A stretch of DNA of 64,000 bases from Puccinia triticina (lineage: Eukaryota; Basidiomycota; Pucciniomycetes; Pucciniales; Pucciniaceae), in contig NC_070561.1 in the NCBI RefSeq assembly GCF_026914185.1, positions 1,550,001-1,614,000 of the forward strand, read 5' to 3'. Under the pieces are notes generated by a model. It had not been told where the DNA came from. It was given only the letters and a program-made list of their open reading frames with translations, and did no database searches. Position 1 is the stretch's first letter. Each line of letters starts with the position of its first letter. The translations under genes and the position numbers were made by a program. Below are positions 43,590 to 55,544 of this stretch, piece after piece.

Positions 43590-46145
43590 TCAGGCCTCGG
43601 GTGGTGGCATTTCGGGACTAGCGTGGGCACTTCCACCCTCGGCAGTCACCACAATGTTCGAGAAGTCCTCTACTCCCGGGTTCGGGTTGAATCCGGCGCT
43701 GTGAAACCCAGAAGAGGGGTTACCCATCATCGACTGACTAAAGCCGGTCATCTGGGCAGGCGCACTGCGGGGGCCGGAGTTGGGGCCAGTCGAAAGAGTC
43801 GGCGAAAAGAGTTGGGCCCATGGTGCATTACGAGGGGCATTGGCGCAACGGTCCTTCCCATATGCAATTCTGCAATACAAGATTGGTGTGATTAGCATGC
43901 GAGGAGGGATCTCGAAACTGCTGAGTGGGGCCTACTTGAATTTGGAGTATTCTTCATTTTGTTTAATGCCTTCGATGGCCTTGATCGAGTTGGCGATGTT
44001 GGTGAAACTGTGGCAAAAAAAATCATTAGTTCGCTGAGCTTGGAGAGTGCAGTACTGACTCAAAAAACGACTCACTTGACGAAAGCGCAGTTCTTCTCCT
44101 TGAGCAAATTGACCAGCTCGATTTCACCATATTGGGAGAAATCTTGTCGGATTCGCGCCTGCAAGTGAGAGCTTAGTCAGATTGAGACTGCCTTGATCAT
44201 CTGAGGGTAACAAGGCTGACCTCATCGAAAGTCTCCATGTCTTCAATTTGTCCAATGTAAACGTTACGGGAGCCTCCGGCTTGAACGACCATAGCAATAC
44301 CGGGCGAGGGGGGTCCCGAGTGCTTGCCCCACCCAACCTTCAAGCGACGATTGTGCAAGGCAATGCCTTGGAACGTGGCGGTGTGATAGAAGGCGACAGC
44401 CGCACTGGAGCAAACATAGCACACGGTTAGCCTCGGGCAACTAGTGACCACCAATCGGCGAGCTATGGCGGGCGTACTTTGAATCAACAAATGTCACAAA
44501 GGCTATGTGCTTGTCCTGAATATAACGAATTTGCTGTAAGATGCCGCCACGGATAGTGTTACAGATCTCTTCCAAAGTGGTCTCCGGGTGAATGTTACCT
44601 AGATAAACGGTACGATTGCCAGGTTGGACTTGGGTCGGATCCATGCTGATCCCAGCCAGGGTGTTGCTAAAGCCAACGTAGCCAGCAGCAGTGGCAGCCA
44701 TGGCAGCTGCCGCCATGTTGTGTTGCTGCTGTTGATGTTGGTTCTTGGGCACGTAGGCGCATCGATCTTTGCCTGGAAAGGTGAAATGTTTAAGCCACGC
44801 ATTTGGAAATCAACGACTGTAGCAGACGGGGGATCTTACCATAGTGAACTCTTCGACCAGCCCAAGCAGGCTCAGTAGCGAGAGTTTGGACGACCTTGAT
44901 CGCAGTCGCAATCGACAAGAAATGAACGAACCCGATGTTTTTGTCACGGACGATTTTGACTTGGTCGATAGGTCCGTATCGGCTGAGGTCATCCCTCAAG
45001 CTCTGCTCAGTAACGGTTTCCTCCAGGTTGCCGAGATAGACATTCCGAGTGGCCCCGTTTTGCTGAACGGCCATGATGACGTTGATCGGAACGGCGCTAG
45101 GCTTGCCCCATCCGATCTTCAATTCTTGCCCATGGAGCTGGATTTTGCGCATCAGGGCATCCGAATGGAATGCGGCAGCCGTAGTCGGATCTAAGAAAGA
45201 GATGAAGGCGCAGTTTTTCTCGGGAAGCACCTTGACCGTGTCGATGGGACCAAAGCGAACTTGGCTGAGGAGTTCATCAACGGCAGCATCCGCTGGGAGA
45301 TTGCCGACGTAGACCGTCCGGCCAGTTTGAGCGGTACCGCCACCACTAACTTGAGCCATACCGTTGGCGAGACCTTATAAATCGTTCGCATGTTAGCCAA
45401 ACAGGTTACACGTAGTGACAAGACCGATACTTACCAGGGCTAAATGCGCCAGTCTGGGCGGAGGACATAGCAGCATAACTTCCTTGACTGAGTCCGGGAG
45501 AAGGAAAGTTAGCATATCCAGCCGAGTTGGGCGATGGAAAGGCACCTAGTAATGGAGAGGTAAAAGCAGCCTGTGGAATGATCGATCGATCGTCGCAAGA
45601 AAACAAATTAATCAGAATCCGCGCATTCAAGTGGTCCAAGACTATAGGAAGCGTTCGGTCAAGCGAGGCCGCAGAGAGAAATGAAAAAACAACTCAACAT
45701 GTTGACCGTAACCGTTGACTCCAGCTGCCAGAGCAGTATTGATCCCAACGCCACTGATGCCCGCTTGGTTCATGAGTTGGTTATATCCAGCCGATTGACC
45801 TGCTTGCTGTTGTTGTTGTTGCTGCATCTGGCCCAGCATGGCAGCCATCGCCACCATATTGTTTTGGTTTTGCTGATGTTGCTGTTGCTGTTGAGCTCCT
45901 GGGAAGCCGTTGTTGCCGTTGTAGATGGCCGCGTGATTGAAGGATTGTTGATGTGCCGGAGAGGTCGCGGGGCCGGTGGCAAATCGGGTCTTCTTGTCCG
46001 GGTTGGTCTTGAGCATATCCATCTCGTCGTTCTGACCGCTCGACATGGGCTGGTTGGTAGTGTTGGAGGCGGGGCCAAAGTTGCCGGCGGAGTGGTCGGT
46101 GCCGGGATAGTGGTAGTGGGCTGGATAGACTTCGGTCATGATCAT
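43590..46145 (-). CDS. Four-RRM RNA-binding protein (Mrn1-like)
   Basis: A post-transcriptional regulator related to yeast Mrn1; binds mRNA. Model: complement(join(43590..43869, 43936..44007, 44076..44158, 44221..44404, 44478..44772, 44840..45373, 45435..45570, 45699..46145)), 676 aa, all phases consistent. The N-terminus is Gln-rich (runs of Q near 82-115). Four RRMs follow with RNP2/RNP1 pairs: [48 protein letters not shown] and [20 protein letters not shown] follows RRM1 and RRM3 and YGK follows RRM2 and RRM4, as in Mrn1. The C-terminus is Ser/Pro-rich and ends PPPEA. The ATG at 46145 precedes an in-frame Met at 46139. Confidence 0.92.
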
Positions 46146-47280
46146 GAATGAATGATTGAAAGCTGTGGAGAAGGCTCAAATTACAAACAAACAAACGAAC
46201 AAACGAACAAAAGAAGTGGGTGGATAGGAAAGCACGAAGGGGAGGGGGGCGAGCAGGGGTGGGGAGGAGAGGGGGCTAGGATGAGGAAGGAAAGGAAAGA
46301 TCCTCTGTTTGGGATTTTTGATTAAACGGTTCGCGAAACGGGTAGGAGAACGAGTTGACGGTTGGAGTACAACAATGGAGACATAAAATAATGAAGAAAA
46401 TAACCAAGGCGGGAAGCGTTGATGACCAACCAACTGCAGAGGACGGAGTGGTGGAGGGGAGGTGGGGTGATCGGGTCGGAGGAAGCGCAAGGACAAGGGG
46501 AGGGAGAGGAGCAGGCGAGGATGACGAGGGGGGTTGAGAGGGGGGTTAACCAGTCAAGGGTGGATGGAGGGGGGCCACGGGGGAAAAAAAAGGAATGCAA
46601 GTCAGTCAAGGCGATCACCTGGGGTCAAAGCGAGGGTACACGACACAGACAGAAGCAACGGTCAAGGGAAGGAGATCGGTCGGAAGGAGATGGTTGGAGG
46701 CTCACGAGTTGTGAGACTGGGTGGAGACCAGAGAAACAAAACAAACCAATCGAGACGAAATCGAAGGAGAAAGGAGAAAGGGAGGAGGAGCGGCGGTGAA
46801 GTTGAGCTGAGCAGGCCGAGTTGGTGGTGGGTTGGTGGGGATGGGGAAGTCGGAGGAGGAACGGAAAGGGGAGGGGACGAGTTTGAGGGCAGCGAAGAGC
46901 AGAGAAGATACCAACTGCTCAAGCGAGGCTCGGACGCTCACGCAGCCACAGCGTGTTGACAGAGCGTACAGGCTATCTTACAGCACAGAAAGCTGTATGT
47001 GTAGATGTAACTTAACGCAAAAAAAGAGGAGAGCTGAAGAAAACACAAGCGAAACAGGTGACGAACTCTGCAGACCGATCAAGGAAGACGCACGAGAGAA
47101 CGAGCGAGCGAAAACTCTCCCAAGACCCGATTACGACTTGCACTTTGCAAGAAGGCCCGAGGCGAAAGGTTGAGGCCCGGAGAAAGTGACTGTAGCAGGG
47201 TCAGGGTGATCTTCAACTGGGGAGTATCTGCACGGATGTTGTTGAGCTGAAGGTTTTATATAAACTCTGCGGATATCATT
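46146..47280 (-). promoter_or_regulatory. Long 5' leader and promoter region of the RNA-binding protein gene
   Basis: On the minus strand, more than 900 bp upstream of the start codon is strongly pyrimidine-rich (CT/TC runs) with several short upstream frames. An acceptor-like CTTCTCCACAG at about 46161 suggests a 5'-UTR intron. A long, C/T-rich leader is common for regulated fungal RNA-binding protein genes; this is inference. Confidence 0.45.
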
Positions 47281-47490
47281 TGCAATTACACATGCTGCCA
47301 AGTTCCAACTGAGAAAAACGCTCTGAGCTCGAAGCTGGGAACACGGCTCACTCGGAAGGAGACGGCCAGGCCGGGGAGGTCAGATCGATGATGTCCCCAG
47401 ACTGAAATGAAGCGAAATGAAACCAGATGAAACCCCTCCCAAAAGCTCCCAAACCAACGAATCTTCATTCGAAATGACGCGAGGCAGTCC

Positions 47491-47538
47491 GGGGGAGGTG
47501 TCTGTTGGGGGAGGTGTCTGTTGGGGGAGGTGTCTGTT
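47491..47538. repeat. Three-copy 16-bp repeat
   Basis: GGGGGAGGTGTCTGTT occurs three times in a row with almost no change. Confidence 0.85.
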
Positions 47539-47539
47539 A

Positions 47540-49090
47540 ATCTGACAACTCTCGGACCAGAATCAATTGAACATTTCAATTTGATGAAGGGTTTAATCAG
47601 CCCCAAAAACTGTCTACAATCAGCACCGTCCCCAGGATACCAACTTTCCAGGATCAAGCCTTTGGCACAGGGCAGCAGATCACAGAGAAAAAAGTGACAC
47701 ATCGTGGATTGCCACCTAACAAAGGCAAGGTCTTGTCAACTTGAAAAGCTATGTTACATATTCTATACACCCTCTTAACTGGTTGTTAGCGATTCCTGTG
47801 GAGGCCAGAAAAAGTTTGGAAAACTTATGTGCCTACATCAAGCTATGGGGGTGTTCAAAGTTGAATTGCATCACCATAGAATCATAGAATTTTAAGCTGA
47901 AAATATATGTACCACCCAAAAACTCAAAATAGAGCAATAAATCTAATATGGTACATAAATCTTGGCACAGACTTCCCTTTGGCTAAAATGTATAATCTAC
48001 AGGGAAAGGCTAAACTTTACTGGCTGGTGAAAGTTGATTGAGATCAAGTTTTCACCACTAAGCAAGGTTTAGCAGACCCCTCTAAATCAAGCCATTTAGG
48101 CAATGGGAAGTACTCCATTGGAGGACTTCCTGTTAGCATTTAGAGAACTCTAGATGCCCCTATAGCTCCTAAATTAAGACATCTACTAAATCAACAATCA
48201 GTGCACATGAAAGTCATGGGCTGTGGGGTTAGGAAAACATTTTCCCTTCTACCAAAAATTAAGAGTATGGGTGTGTAAATTGAGATCTGGGAGGCTCCCA
48301 GACTCGATGGGAAGTCCTCCATTGGATGACTTCCTGTTGAGATCTGTGGGGCTCCCAGAAGTGATCTATGTAGAGCCCAAAAAGCCAGATTTCCCTGCAA
48401 AAATCTAGACTCTTTGGGTCTAAATCAACATCTGTGTGGGTCCCAGATTGCACAGGAAGTCCTCCATTGTCTTTACAAAAAATCTTGGTCCCATTTTGTA
48501 TGGACTCTGTTTTGGCATAACACACATCAATATTTTTTCATTGGGTTTTCTCCTGACAATTGTCAGATAAGGCCCAGACCCAAAACTGCCCCTGGAAGCA
48601 CCATTCTCCAGTAGATGGTGTTAAAGAAGGGCTAGTGCAAATCTGAGCTCATAGTTGGAATCAGGACAGCCTGTCCCACTCCTCAGGCTACAAGGCTGCT
48701 GCCCTTTGCTCCAACAGAAGGGCCAAGCAAGAACCTGGCCACTGCAAGGCCTGAGAAGCAATATGGCAGTTGTGAGATATCCAAGGCAGAAACATGATTT
48801 CAAATCATTAAATCATAACTCTATGATCCACAAAAAGAGGTAATGGGGAAAAAGATTCACAGGAAAGAAAATGAACAATTGTCACTCAAAAGTGTTATGA
48901 CCTTATGATTTTATGATTTGAAACTTTTGGTCCCAGGGACAGGGTACACATGCTCTTGATGACCAGTCAATTCCAGTCATTATGGGGGTAGAGAGTATGT
49001 ACATACACTACCCAATAAGCCCTGACAGCCGGCACAGACCAGCCATCAAGGGGCTGACAATGACAGGTACCTGTCTGGGACACAGGTACC
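47540..49090. other. Spacer with dyad-bearing degenerate repeats
   Basis: No gene seen. GGAAGTCCTCC-type sequence recurs near 48104, 48309 and 48451, twice as a dyad (GGAAGTCCTCCA with TGGATGACTTCC or TGGAGGACTTCC), each near CTCCCAG and GATCTG. These look like decayed copies of a small foldback element. Confidence 0.5.
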
Positions 49091-49093
49091 CAG

Positions 49094-49340
49094 CACTGCA
49101 AAAAAAACTTGGTCAACTGCTTGCAGTTGACATGCAGGATACTCAAGCCAAGCTGCCATTGTAACTCCACCTGAATGCACAAGTGTCTTTGTTGGCACAG
49201 TCACTGTGCAAGGTGCACAGTGACTGTGCATTAAAGCTTGGGTTGAATCAAACCTTGAGTAAGGCTGGTGTAACACCACAAGCTTCCTCAGAGTTACCGC
49301 ATGTCAACTGCTCACAGTTGACACAGTTTTTTTTGCAGTG
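49094..49340. mobile_element. Small TIR element (247 bp)
   Basis: Inverted ends of about 45 bp: left CACTGCAAAAAAAACTTGG, right (reverse complement) CACTGCAAAAAAAACTGTG; both continue with GTCAACTG and CAGTTGACATGC, so each end also contains a dyad. CAG flanks both sides (49091-49093 and 49341-49343), a possible 3-bp duplication. The CACTGCAA terminus recurs at 41360 and 19362. No coding capacity. Confidence 0.7.
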
Positions 49341-50265
49341 CAGTGTTTTTTCAGCCCAACTCACATATCCGGACCCGTAAACAGCACATGTGGACGGGTA
49401 CCTGAGGCTGAGGGCAGTGCTGGGTACTGCCAAATGGGTACCCACTGGCCACCTCTATTTTAAAAGATGCTGCAGGTTCTGTTTCAGGAAACCACAATCC
49501 AGAAAATCAGCACACCTGCAAAATAACCTGCAGGCTGGAGCCCAATTTTACCCAAAAAATATGCCAACCTAAATGGATAATTCTTGTTGCAGGAACTTTG
49601 TTTTCCTGAACTGTGACCTGAATCATGTTTGAAACCCCTAATTGCTGTAAAGATCCAAGATTGATTATCCTATCTACATAAAAATTCACCAATTGAGTGG
49701 CTACAGGTTTAGGATCTGCAGATATCTGTGGTTTTTTTGAATCCAAGATCCACAAGGCATGAAGGTTATACATCTACATTTCTTCACTTTTTTATTACCT
49801 TTAAAGAATTAATACAAGGAGAGAAGCTTGGATTGAAAAAATGTGACCAGCACCAAATGAAAGCTGAGGTCAAGAAGTATCACATGGCACCGGGGAAGAT
49901 CCACACTGCACAGGGTCTGAGGGGGAGGCTTAATATTTTCCCTCCAGACATTTGTGATTTCTTTCTCAGCCAAAATTTTACCTTGTGCAAAAGTCTCTCC
50001 CTGCAGGAGGGGCAGCTTGTCACCGGCCACAGCAAACACCAGGGGTGACTTGCGTTAAGTTAGACACTAGTGCAAACCAAGCTTGATAGTAGGCTGGATA
50101 ACTTCCAACAGTTCACGGCCTACACGCGGGGACTGCTCGTTTGGACTGTCACTAGCTTTCATGTGTGATATGTTCAGATGAAATATGTGGTGCTATGAGC
50201 TCGCCCAGCTGTGCCCCCACACTGCCATGGCCTTGCCTTGTCGGTCGTGGACAGATTCCTTGAGA

Positions 50266-51790
50266 ATGGAAAAGGACATCACGGCTGCTCGAGCGGTCGG
50301 AGAGGTACGCCTGCACCTATCAGCTTGAACGCTTGGGGTTTTCTTGAAACTTTGGTTGGATGACTTATGTTTCTGTTTCCATTGCAGTTATTTAAATCAC
50401 CAGATGACCTGGTTAAGTTGGCCCAGATCCGCAAGCGTCTGCAGCGAGAACAAGCGGATATTGATGCCAAACTCAAGCAAGGTGCTAATGAACAACTTGA
50501 TGCCACCAAAGAAGCTATGTCAAAACTCCGAGAGTCCAAAAACCAAATCGAAGCCATCAAAGAGGATATCATCGCCGTCGAAAAAGCCTGCGAGGACCCC
50601 AGAGTGCATGTGGTAGGTTTCGGTAGTTGAGTCTCACCGCATTCCCTATTCTGCAATAGACCTTTTATAGTGGATAATTTCTACGTCCGCTGACTGGGGA
50701 ACTTGGCAGAGATCGCGTCGGTCTCAAAGATTCATCGCAATTTTGTCGCTACAGCAAAGATGGTCGAACAGCTGAGAGATATGGAGTACAAAATCGACAG
50801 AATGGACAAGATTTTGGCTAAAGACCGTGCGTCACCCTTGGGCGACGCTCCAAACCTGCTGGCCATCCATTATACACTCAGTGAGATGGAAACGTTTAGG
50901 TATGTATTAATGGTGTTCATTTAAGACAACCCAATTTAGGCTAACGAGTGTGTTTGACCGCAAAAAAAAAAAAAAATCTTTCCAGGAATGAAACTGTCCT
51001 TCAGGCTAACCGAGCGGAGAACTCTGAGACGATTCGGACATTGGCAGGCTATTCCGAGCGTCTTGCTGGCACAATCGAGGTGGGCTATTTGTTTCTGGAA
51101 AATTTGGACGAAGCTGACGAAAGTTGCAATGCTCCTTGAATTTTCCCCTTCAAACTTATCACCTATCCACTGTCAGGCTTTCGAGTCGCATTATCTCCAT
51201 CTCGCGAGCAATCTGCTGGATGTTGTGCGGAAGGGACATGCCACCGTAGCCATCAAAATCGCCAAAATCGCTGAAATTGAAGGACAGCGAGAAGAATGCC
51301 ATTCGATTAGTTAAACGTCAAAACGTATATCGATATTTTTACCTTGAAGTGTGTCGGATCGCTACCCCTCGCTGACATAGTGGCCGGGGTTCATTGCACG
51401 CTTCAATGTAGAAATATATTGGTGCACGGTTTCAGTCAGTGCGCGCGGAGGCAAGGGTCATAAAACACTACCGCGCCAAGGTTATGGATGCAATCAGGAC
51501 TAGTGCAAAAGCTCAGATCGAAAATCAGTTCGCCAAGAGCGAGGCCGTACTCTTTTGCAAATGAGTGCCAATCGAGAAAGAACATGGTTCGGCTGGCGCT
51601 CAACACGCCTAATAAAAGCCCGCGAAGATTTGGATAAAACAGCTGTCAATGAGACAATGGAGACTATCAAAAAGAAAATGGCTGAATTGGTGGAACCCGA
51701 ATTAACTACGATTTTCAGTCGGCTAGGAAAATGGAAGCTACGAGGACTGAGTGGAAAGGCAAGCAGAATAACCCCATGCTCCCAATGACT
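50266..51790 (+). pseudogene. sec6 (exocyst subunit) copy, truncated and frameshifted
   Basis: Exons 50266..50304, 50388..50612, 50712..50899, 50981ff and 51178ff encode the N-terminal coiled-coil part of Sec6: LFKSPDDLVKLAQIRKRLQ, IHRNFVATAKMVEQLRDME, RNETVLQANRAENSETIR and AFESHYLHLASNLLDVVRKG. Near 51290 the reading frame shifts by one base (EKNAIRLVKR continues in another frame) and hits a stop. Further pieces are recognisable at 51435-51560 (RAEARVIKHYRAKVMDAIR) before another break. Sec6 is normally about 750 residues; only about the first 300 are represented. Full Sec6 tethers secretory vesicles at the plasma membrane; this copy cannot. Confidence 0.8.
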
Positions 51791-52217
51791 CGACAAGAAA
51801 TCACTTTAAATTATTTGTTCAGAATTGCTACACGATGAATGAAAAGAAGACAATCAAGCTTAGATAATGTATGTATATCTAGTATAATAAAACTGTGAAT
51901 TATCTATGTAGCTTGCAAGAAAAGTAAATAAGCCCGACTCGAAGAAAGAATATTTGAACCCAAGAAGTTCGAAAGAAAGGAAACTAAATAAATGTGCGAG
52001 AAATAATTTTCAACACCCGAGAACACATAGAAAACCGAAGGAAATACATATTTATGTCCATATATACAGAACTAGACACTTAATGCTTGACTTGTGGCCT
52101 CCTTAGGACGCGCATGTAGACTAATGTAGTGATAGAAAGCGAAAGAAATGACGATATATAGGCTCCGTCGGGAAACCCCGGGTCGGCAAGTAGAAGAGAG
52201 TCTCGGTCAATGGAGTC
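51791..52217. other. Spacer after the sec6 remnant
   Basis: AT-rich, no gene. It likely includes the 3' UTR of the Cys-rich protein gene, which ends at 52218 on the minus strand. Confidence 0.45.
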
Positions 52218-52881
52218 TCAAACACAGCTGGTGATAGTAGATCCAGTGATAGGGTCGAGTTTGTCGTATGCTGAATGTCCAGGCTTGCACGTGACTACAT
52301 CAAAAGATATGAATAGGTCAGGTTTTTTCTGGGGGTTGTATTCAAGAGAGCGGCTTGATTGCGTACAGATTTTGCATCTGCCACTCTCACATCCAACGTT
52401 CTCCACGTTTGGCAGCTTCATGCACTGTATGATTTAACGAAAGAAATTCAGATAAAGGAAGAAAAAGCAAGGTTAACTTCAGGATGAAAACAGCCAAGAC
52501 CGTGGCCGCCGTCCAATGAGAAATCGCACGTACATCGTTATCACACCTGCCGCAAGCAGTCAGTTCTTGCGCAAGATCCAAGCATTCCCAGGCGATTTTC
52601 TTCTTCTTGTGACCGGCAGGCCTCGAATGATGAGATCGTGAGGAAGGATTAACCGGCGAGAAGAGGGGACAGGAAGTCAAGGGTTCTGGACACTTGGCAA
52701 GCTTGAGATCGCTGCTGAGCTTCTCGGCCAGGATGCGATTGGCTCGGGCTCGTGCTGAGGCCGAGGGCTGAGACGGCGCTGGGTTCCGTTCTTCGTTTAT
52801 CGCCGCGGTAGACCTAGTGAGAGTCACGAGGAGGAGGAGGACGCAAATCAGACTCTTCATCGAGAGCGCCATGAGTCCCAT
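52218..52881 (-). CDS. Secreted cysteine-rich protein, CPL1-like
   Basis: Model: complement(join(52218..52424, 52534..52881)), 184 aa. The start MALSMKSLICVLLLLVTL (second Met at 52872) gives a clear signal peptide cut near STAA; the upstream Met at 52881 is also possible. The mature protein has the Cys pattern of the basidiomycete CPL1-like domain: KCPEPLTSCPLF, WECLDLAQELTACGRCDND | CMKLPNVENVGCESGRC, then VTCKPG. The intron falls exactly between GRCDND and the next Cys. In Cryptococcus, Cpl1 is a secreted virulence-related protein; here the role is unknown but it is a reasonable effector or wall candidate. Confidence 0.75.
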
Positions 52882-52889
52882 ATTCTTGC

Positions 52890-53990
52890 TGGGGTGGGCA
52901 GTGGTGGCGTGCGGAGGTGTTTAAACAAAAGATTGTTTTTTCAGAGAATGTATTGAGTGGGCGGGTAGGGTAGTGGGGTAACAGTCGATGAAGAAAAAAG
53001 TAAAGTGATGAACTTTCTAAGCGTGTTTTTTGGGTGGAGGGAAGGGAAACAAGGTCGAGCTTAAATAGATTTCTTCGCGGCCTTGAAGCTGGTCCTATTC
53101 ATGAAGTGCATGGACTGCTCGTGTTGAGCCAGGTTAAGGGCAACAGCTGGGGCAGCTCAAGACCTAGTTTATTGGCCAGGGGCAGGCCTCCCGGGCCGCC
53201 AGTTATTCAACGAGTTCATGAAGGATTCTCGGCTGTCGAAATTGAGGCGTGTCAGGCCTTGCTCGATGAGTTTTTTCTGAGCTGGTAGAACCGGAATGCG
53301 GCGTTGGGTTTGTAACGTGTTAAATATTTCGAAATAGGCATAGATGAACACATGCCCTCCGATGTTCTGACTCCCATAATAATCGTTGCATGGTGTTTTG
53401 TACGCCCAGAAACCGGGCCTGGATGAGAGCACAGTTAGCCGCACTGGAGCAGTTCCTGAAGCGAGTGGTGATCCCGCCTGGAACTCTTGCTTGACTGCCA
53501 ATGTTCTTGTGTCCAGTGGCAGCATCGCCTTGGTTGGGCCGGTTCAGCCGCGACCTCGTTGGCCCAGAGATCCCTGCCGGACAACGACTATGCCCGGAGA
53601 GTCACCAGGTGGGGGAGGGGGAGTGTGGCGGAAAAGAACGGGCGCCCTGTGGTGCCGGAGATCGGAAAGACCGGCCCCGAGAGGCCACCGCCACATGAAA
53701 CATATTCGGCGGCCGATGCGCCCCACGCCAGTCTCGCCCGAGTTTGCCAGCCCGGTCACTCCGTGTTAGAGTGTTAGACAAGATTATGCGTTTCATATAC
53801 TTATCATGTATATAGCTGCACTAGACCTAACCTTGTGATACCGGTACACATAACCCTATCTATTGTGTACCGGTATAGATAGCCACGCGCCCCGGCTCCC
53901 TTCTCTTCCCTCATCGAGATTGGAGACGGTTACGCGCGTGGTTAGCTTACTCAAAGACTGTCATTGTACAGATCACCTGAGCTTTCTATA
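52890..53990. other. Region upstream of ceramidase B
   Basis: A 118-codon minus-strand frame (53169-53525) reads plausibly like protein (SRPGFWAYKTPCNDYYGSQ, then AQKKLIEQGLTRLNFDSRE), but I recognise no family, start context or introns. GC-rich overlapping plus-strand frames (53386-53777) look like composition effects. The last 150 bp is the ceramidase B promoter. Confidence 0.35.
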
Positions 53991-53997
53991 CTCCGCA

Positions 53998-55544
53998 ATG
54001 GGTCTCTCCCCTCCCGAGGTTACTACTGTTACTCGCTGGTGGTCCACGCAACCCCCAGCTGACGGCTACTGGGGCCCCTCGTAAGCACAGCACCCCAGCT
54101 GGACACGGTGTGCCCGAAGAAACATTGCCAACTGACCTCTCGAATCCTGCAGCACATCTTCGATCGATTGGTGGTCAGCCCCCGCCTGCTTCTCGACCCC
54201 TCGCTCTGGGGCGCATGTACTCACTCTTCTTTCCCCGGAGCCAGTGAAGCCAACTATGCCGTCACCAGATACATTGCTGAATTCACCAACACGCTCTCGA
54301 ATGTGGTCTTCGGTAAGTCTGCCTCCAAGCCCACCGAGCACCACGTATCCACGAACACAGAAAACTGATCTGGTCTTGCGGCTCCGGCCCTCGGATCAGT
54401 TTCCTTGGCCCTGTAGTCCGTACATTCTCGCGTCCAGATGAGCACGCGGCGCGGTTCTGATTGCTTGACTTGCAGCGGATTGAGGAAATGCAGGGACGAG
54501 AACCTTCCGCTTCCCCTAGCGCTTTGCCAAGTCGGAATCGCATCGATAGGCCTCGGAAGCTTCCTGTCAGTGGACATAGACCCGACCGACGAGAAGAGGA
54601 ACGAGCAAGCGCTGATGTGCCCGACCCCTGCAGGTTCCATGCCACATTGCGATACGAATGGCAGCTAGGCGACGAGCTGCCGATGATCTTCAGCTCCGCA
54701 CTCTCTGCCTACGTGGTCTTTGATACCGGGCGGGCAAGCCAGCCCCGGACGTGGCTCGTTCGCTGCGTGCCCTTCCTCCTCTGCCTCTACTCCTTCGCCG
54801 TCGCCGCTGTTTACCTGCGCTACCCCAACCCGGTCTTCCATCAAGTCGCATTCGGCACCCTCCAACTGTAGGTCCCCCGTTCAATCCTCACAATCGTGCC
54901 CTCTGCTCCCTTGCTCATCGCTCTTCTTCCTGCTCCGCCAAACACAAAAAACAACAACAACAGAATTTCCACTTTCCGCTCGGTTTATACCATCCGAACA
55001 GCTCCGGAAGCAACGTACAGAGAGAAGAAGAACAAGGCTGATATCATACGCTTCCAGACCGCCGCATTTTTCATCTCTCTCACTGGGTTCTTGATCTGGA
55101 ATATCGACAACTTGTAGGTGTCCCTCCGTCTAGTTCAGTTCAGTTCTGGCACCGGTTCTCCTGACCCGCGCGCTTTCGACTGCGTATTTTGTGGTAGATT
55201 CTGTGACCAACTCTCGCTCCTGAAACAGTATCTGGGTGTCCCCTACTCATTCGTCGTGGAAGGACATGCCTGGTGGCATCTCGCCATGGGCGCCGGTGCA
55301 TATCTGGTCAGCCGACCCTTCCCAAAGCATCCGGATCAGGCTAGCAATCAGAAGCAAGCGCTAACCATCCCCCCCGTTTTCCCTTGTGGGATCTTTGTTA
55401 TGCCAGGGCACGGTCGCATTGCAATTGATGTCATTGAGCTTGAAAGAAGGCGCAGACGGCGTCGAGATCAAACACGGCGGGATCTTTGGTCTCTGCCCTT
55501 ACGTCGCCCGGATTCCTACCAAGATGCAGCCCAAGCTTGATTAA
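53998..55544 (+). CDS. Alkaline ceramidase, copy B
   Basis: Same enzyme as copy A. Model: join(53998..54080, 54153..54173, 54245..54312, 54400..54415, 54476..54565, 54634..54867, 54964..55113, 55198..55306, 55407..55544), 302 aa. Every internal exon has exactly the length of its counterpart in copy A, including microexons of 21 and 16 nt; only exon 1 is one codon longer (VTTVTRWW against VNVTRWW). Motifs: SIDWCEANYAVTRYIAEFTNTLSNVV, LALYGLRKCRDENLP (across the 16-nt exon), LFHATLRYEWQLGDELPM and VEGHAWWHLAMGAGAYL. At least five hydrophobic helices are visible, fitting a membrane enzyme. A hairpin-family element lies 400 bp after the stop. Confidence 0.9.

Noticed and set aside
46334..46960. 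Open frames on both strands upstream of the RNA-binding protein gene
   Set aside because: They are low-complexity products of a purine/pyrimidine-skewed leader (Gly/Arg/Lys on one strand, Ser/Pro/Leu on the other) without conserved motifs.
53386..53777. Overlapping GC-rich plus-strand frames before ceramidase B
   Set aside because: Three frames are open at once over the same 300 bp, a sign of composition rather than coding.
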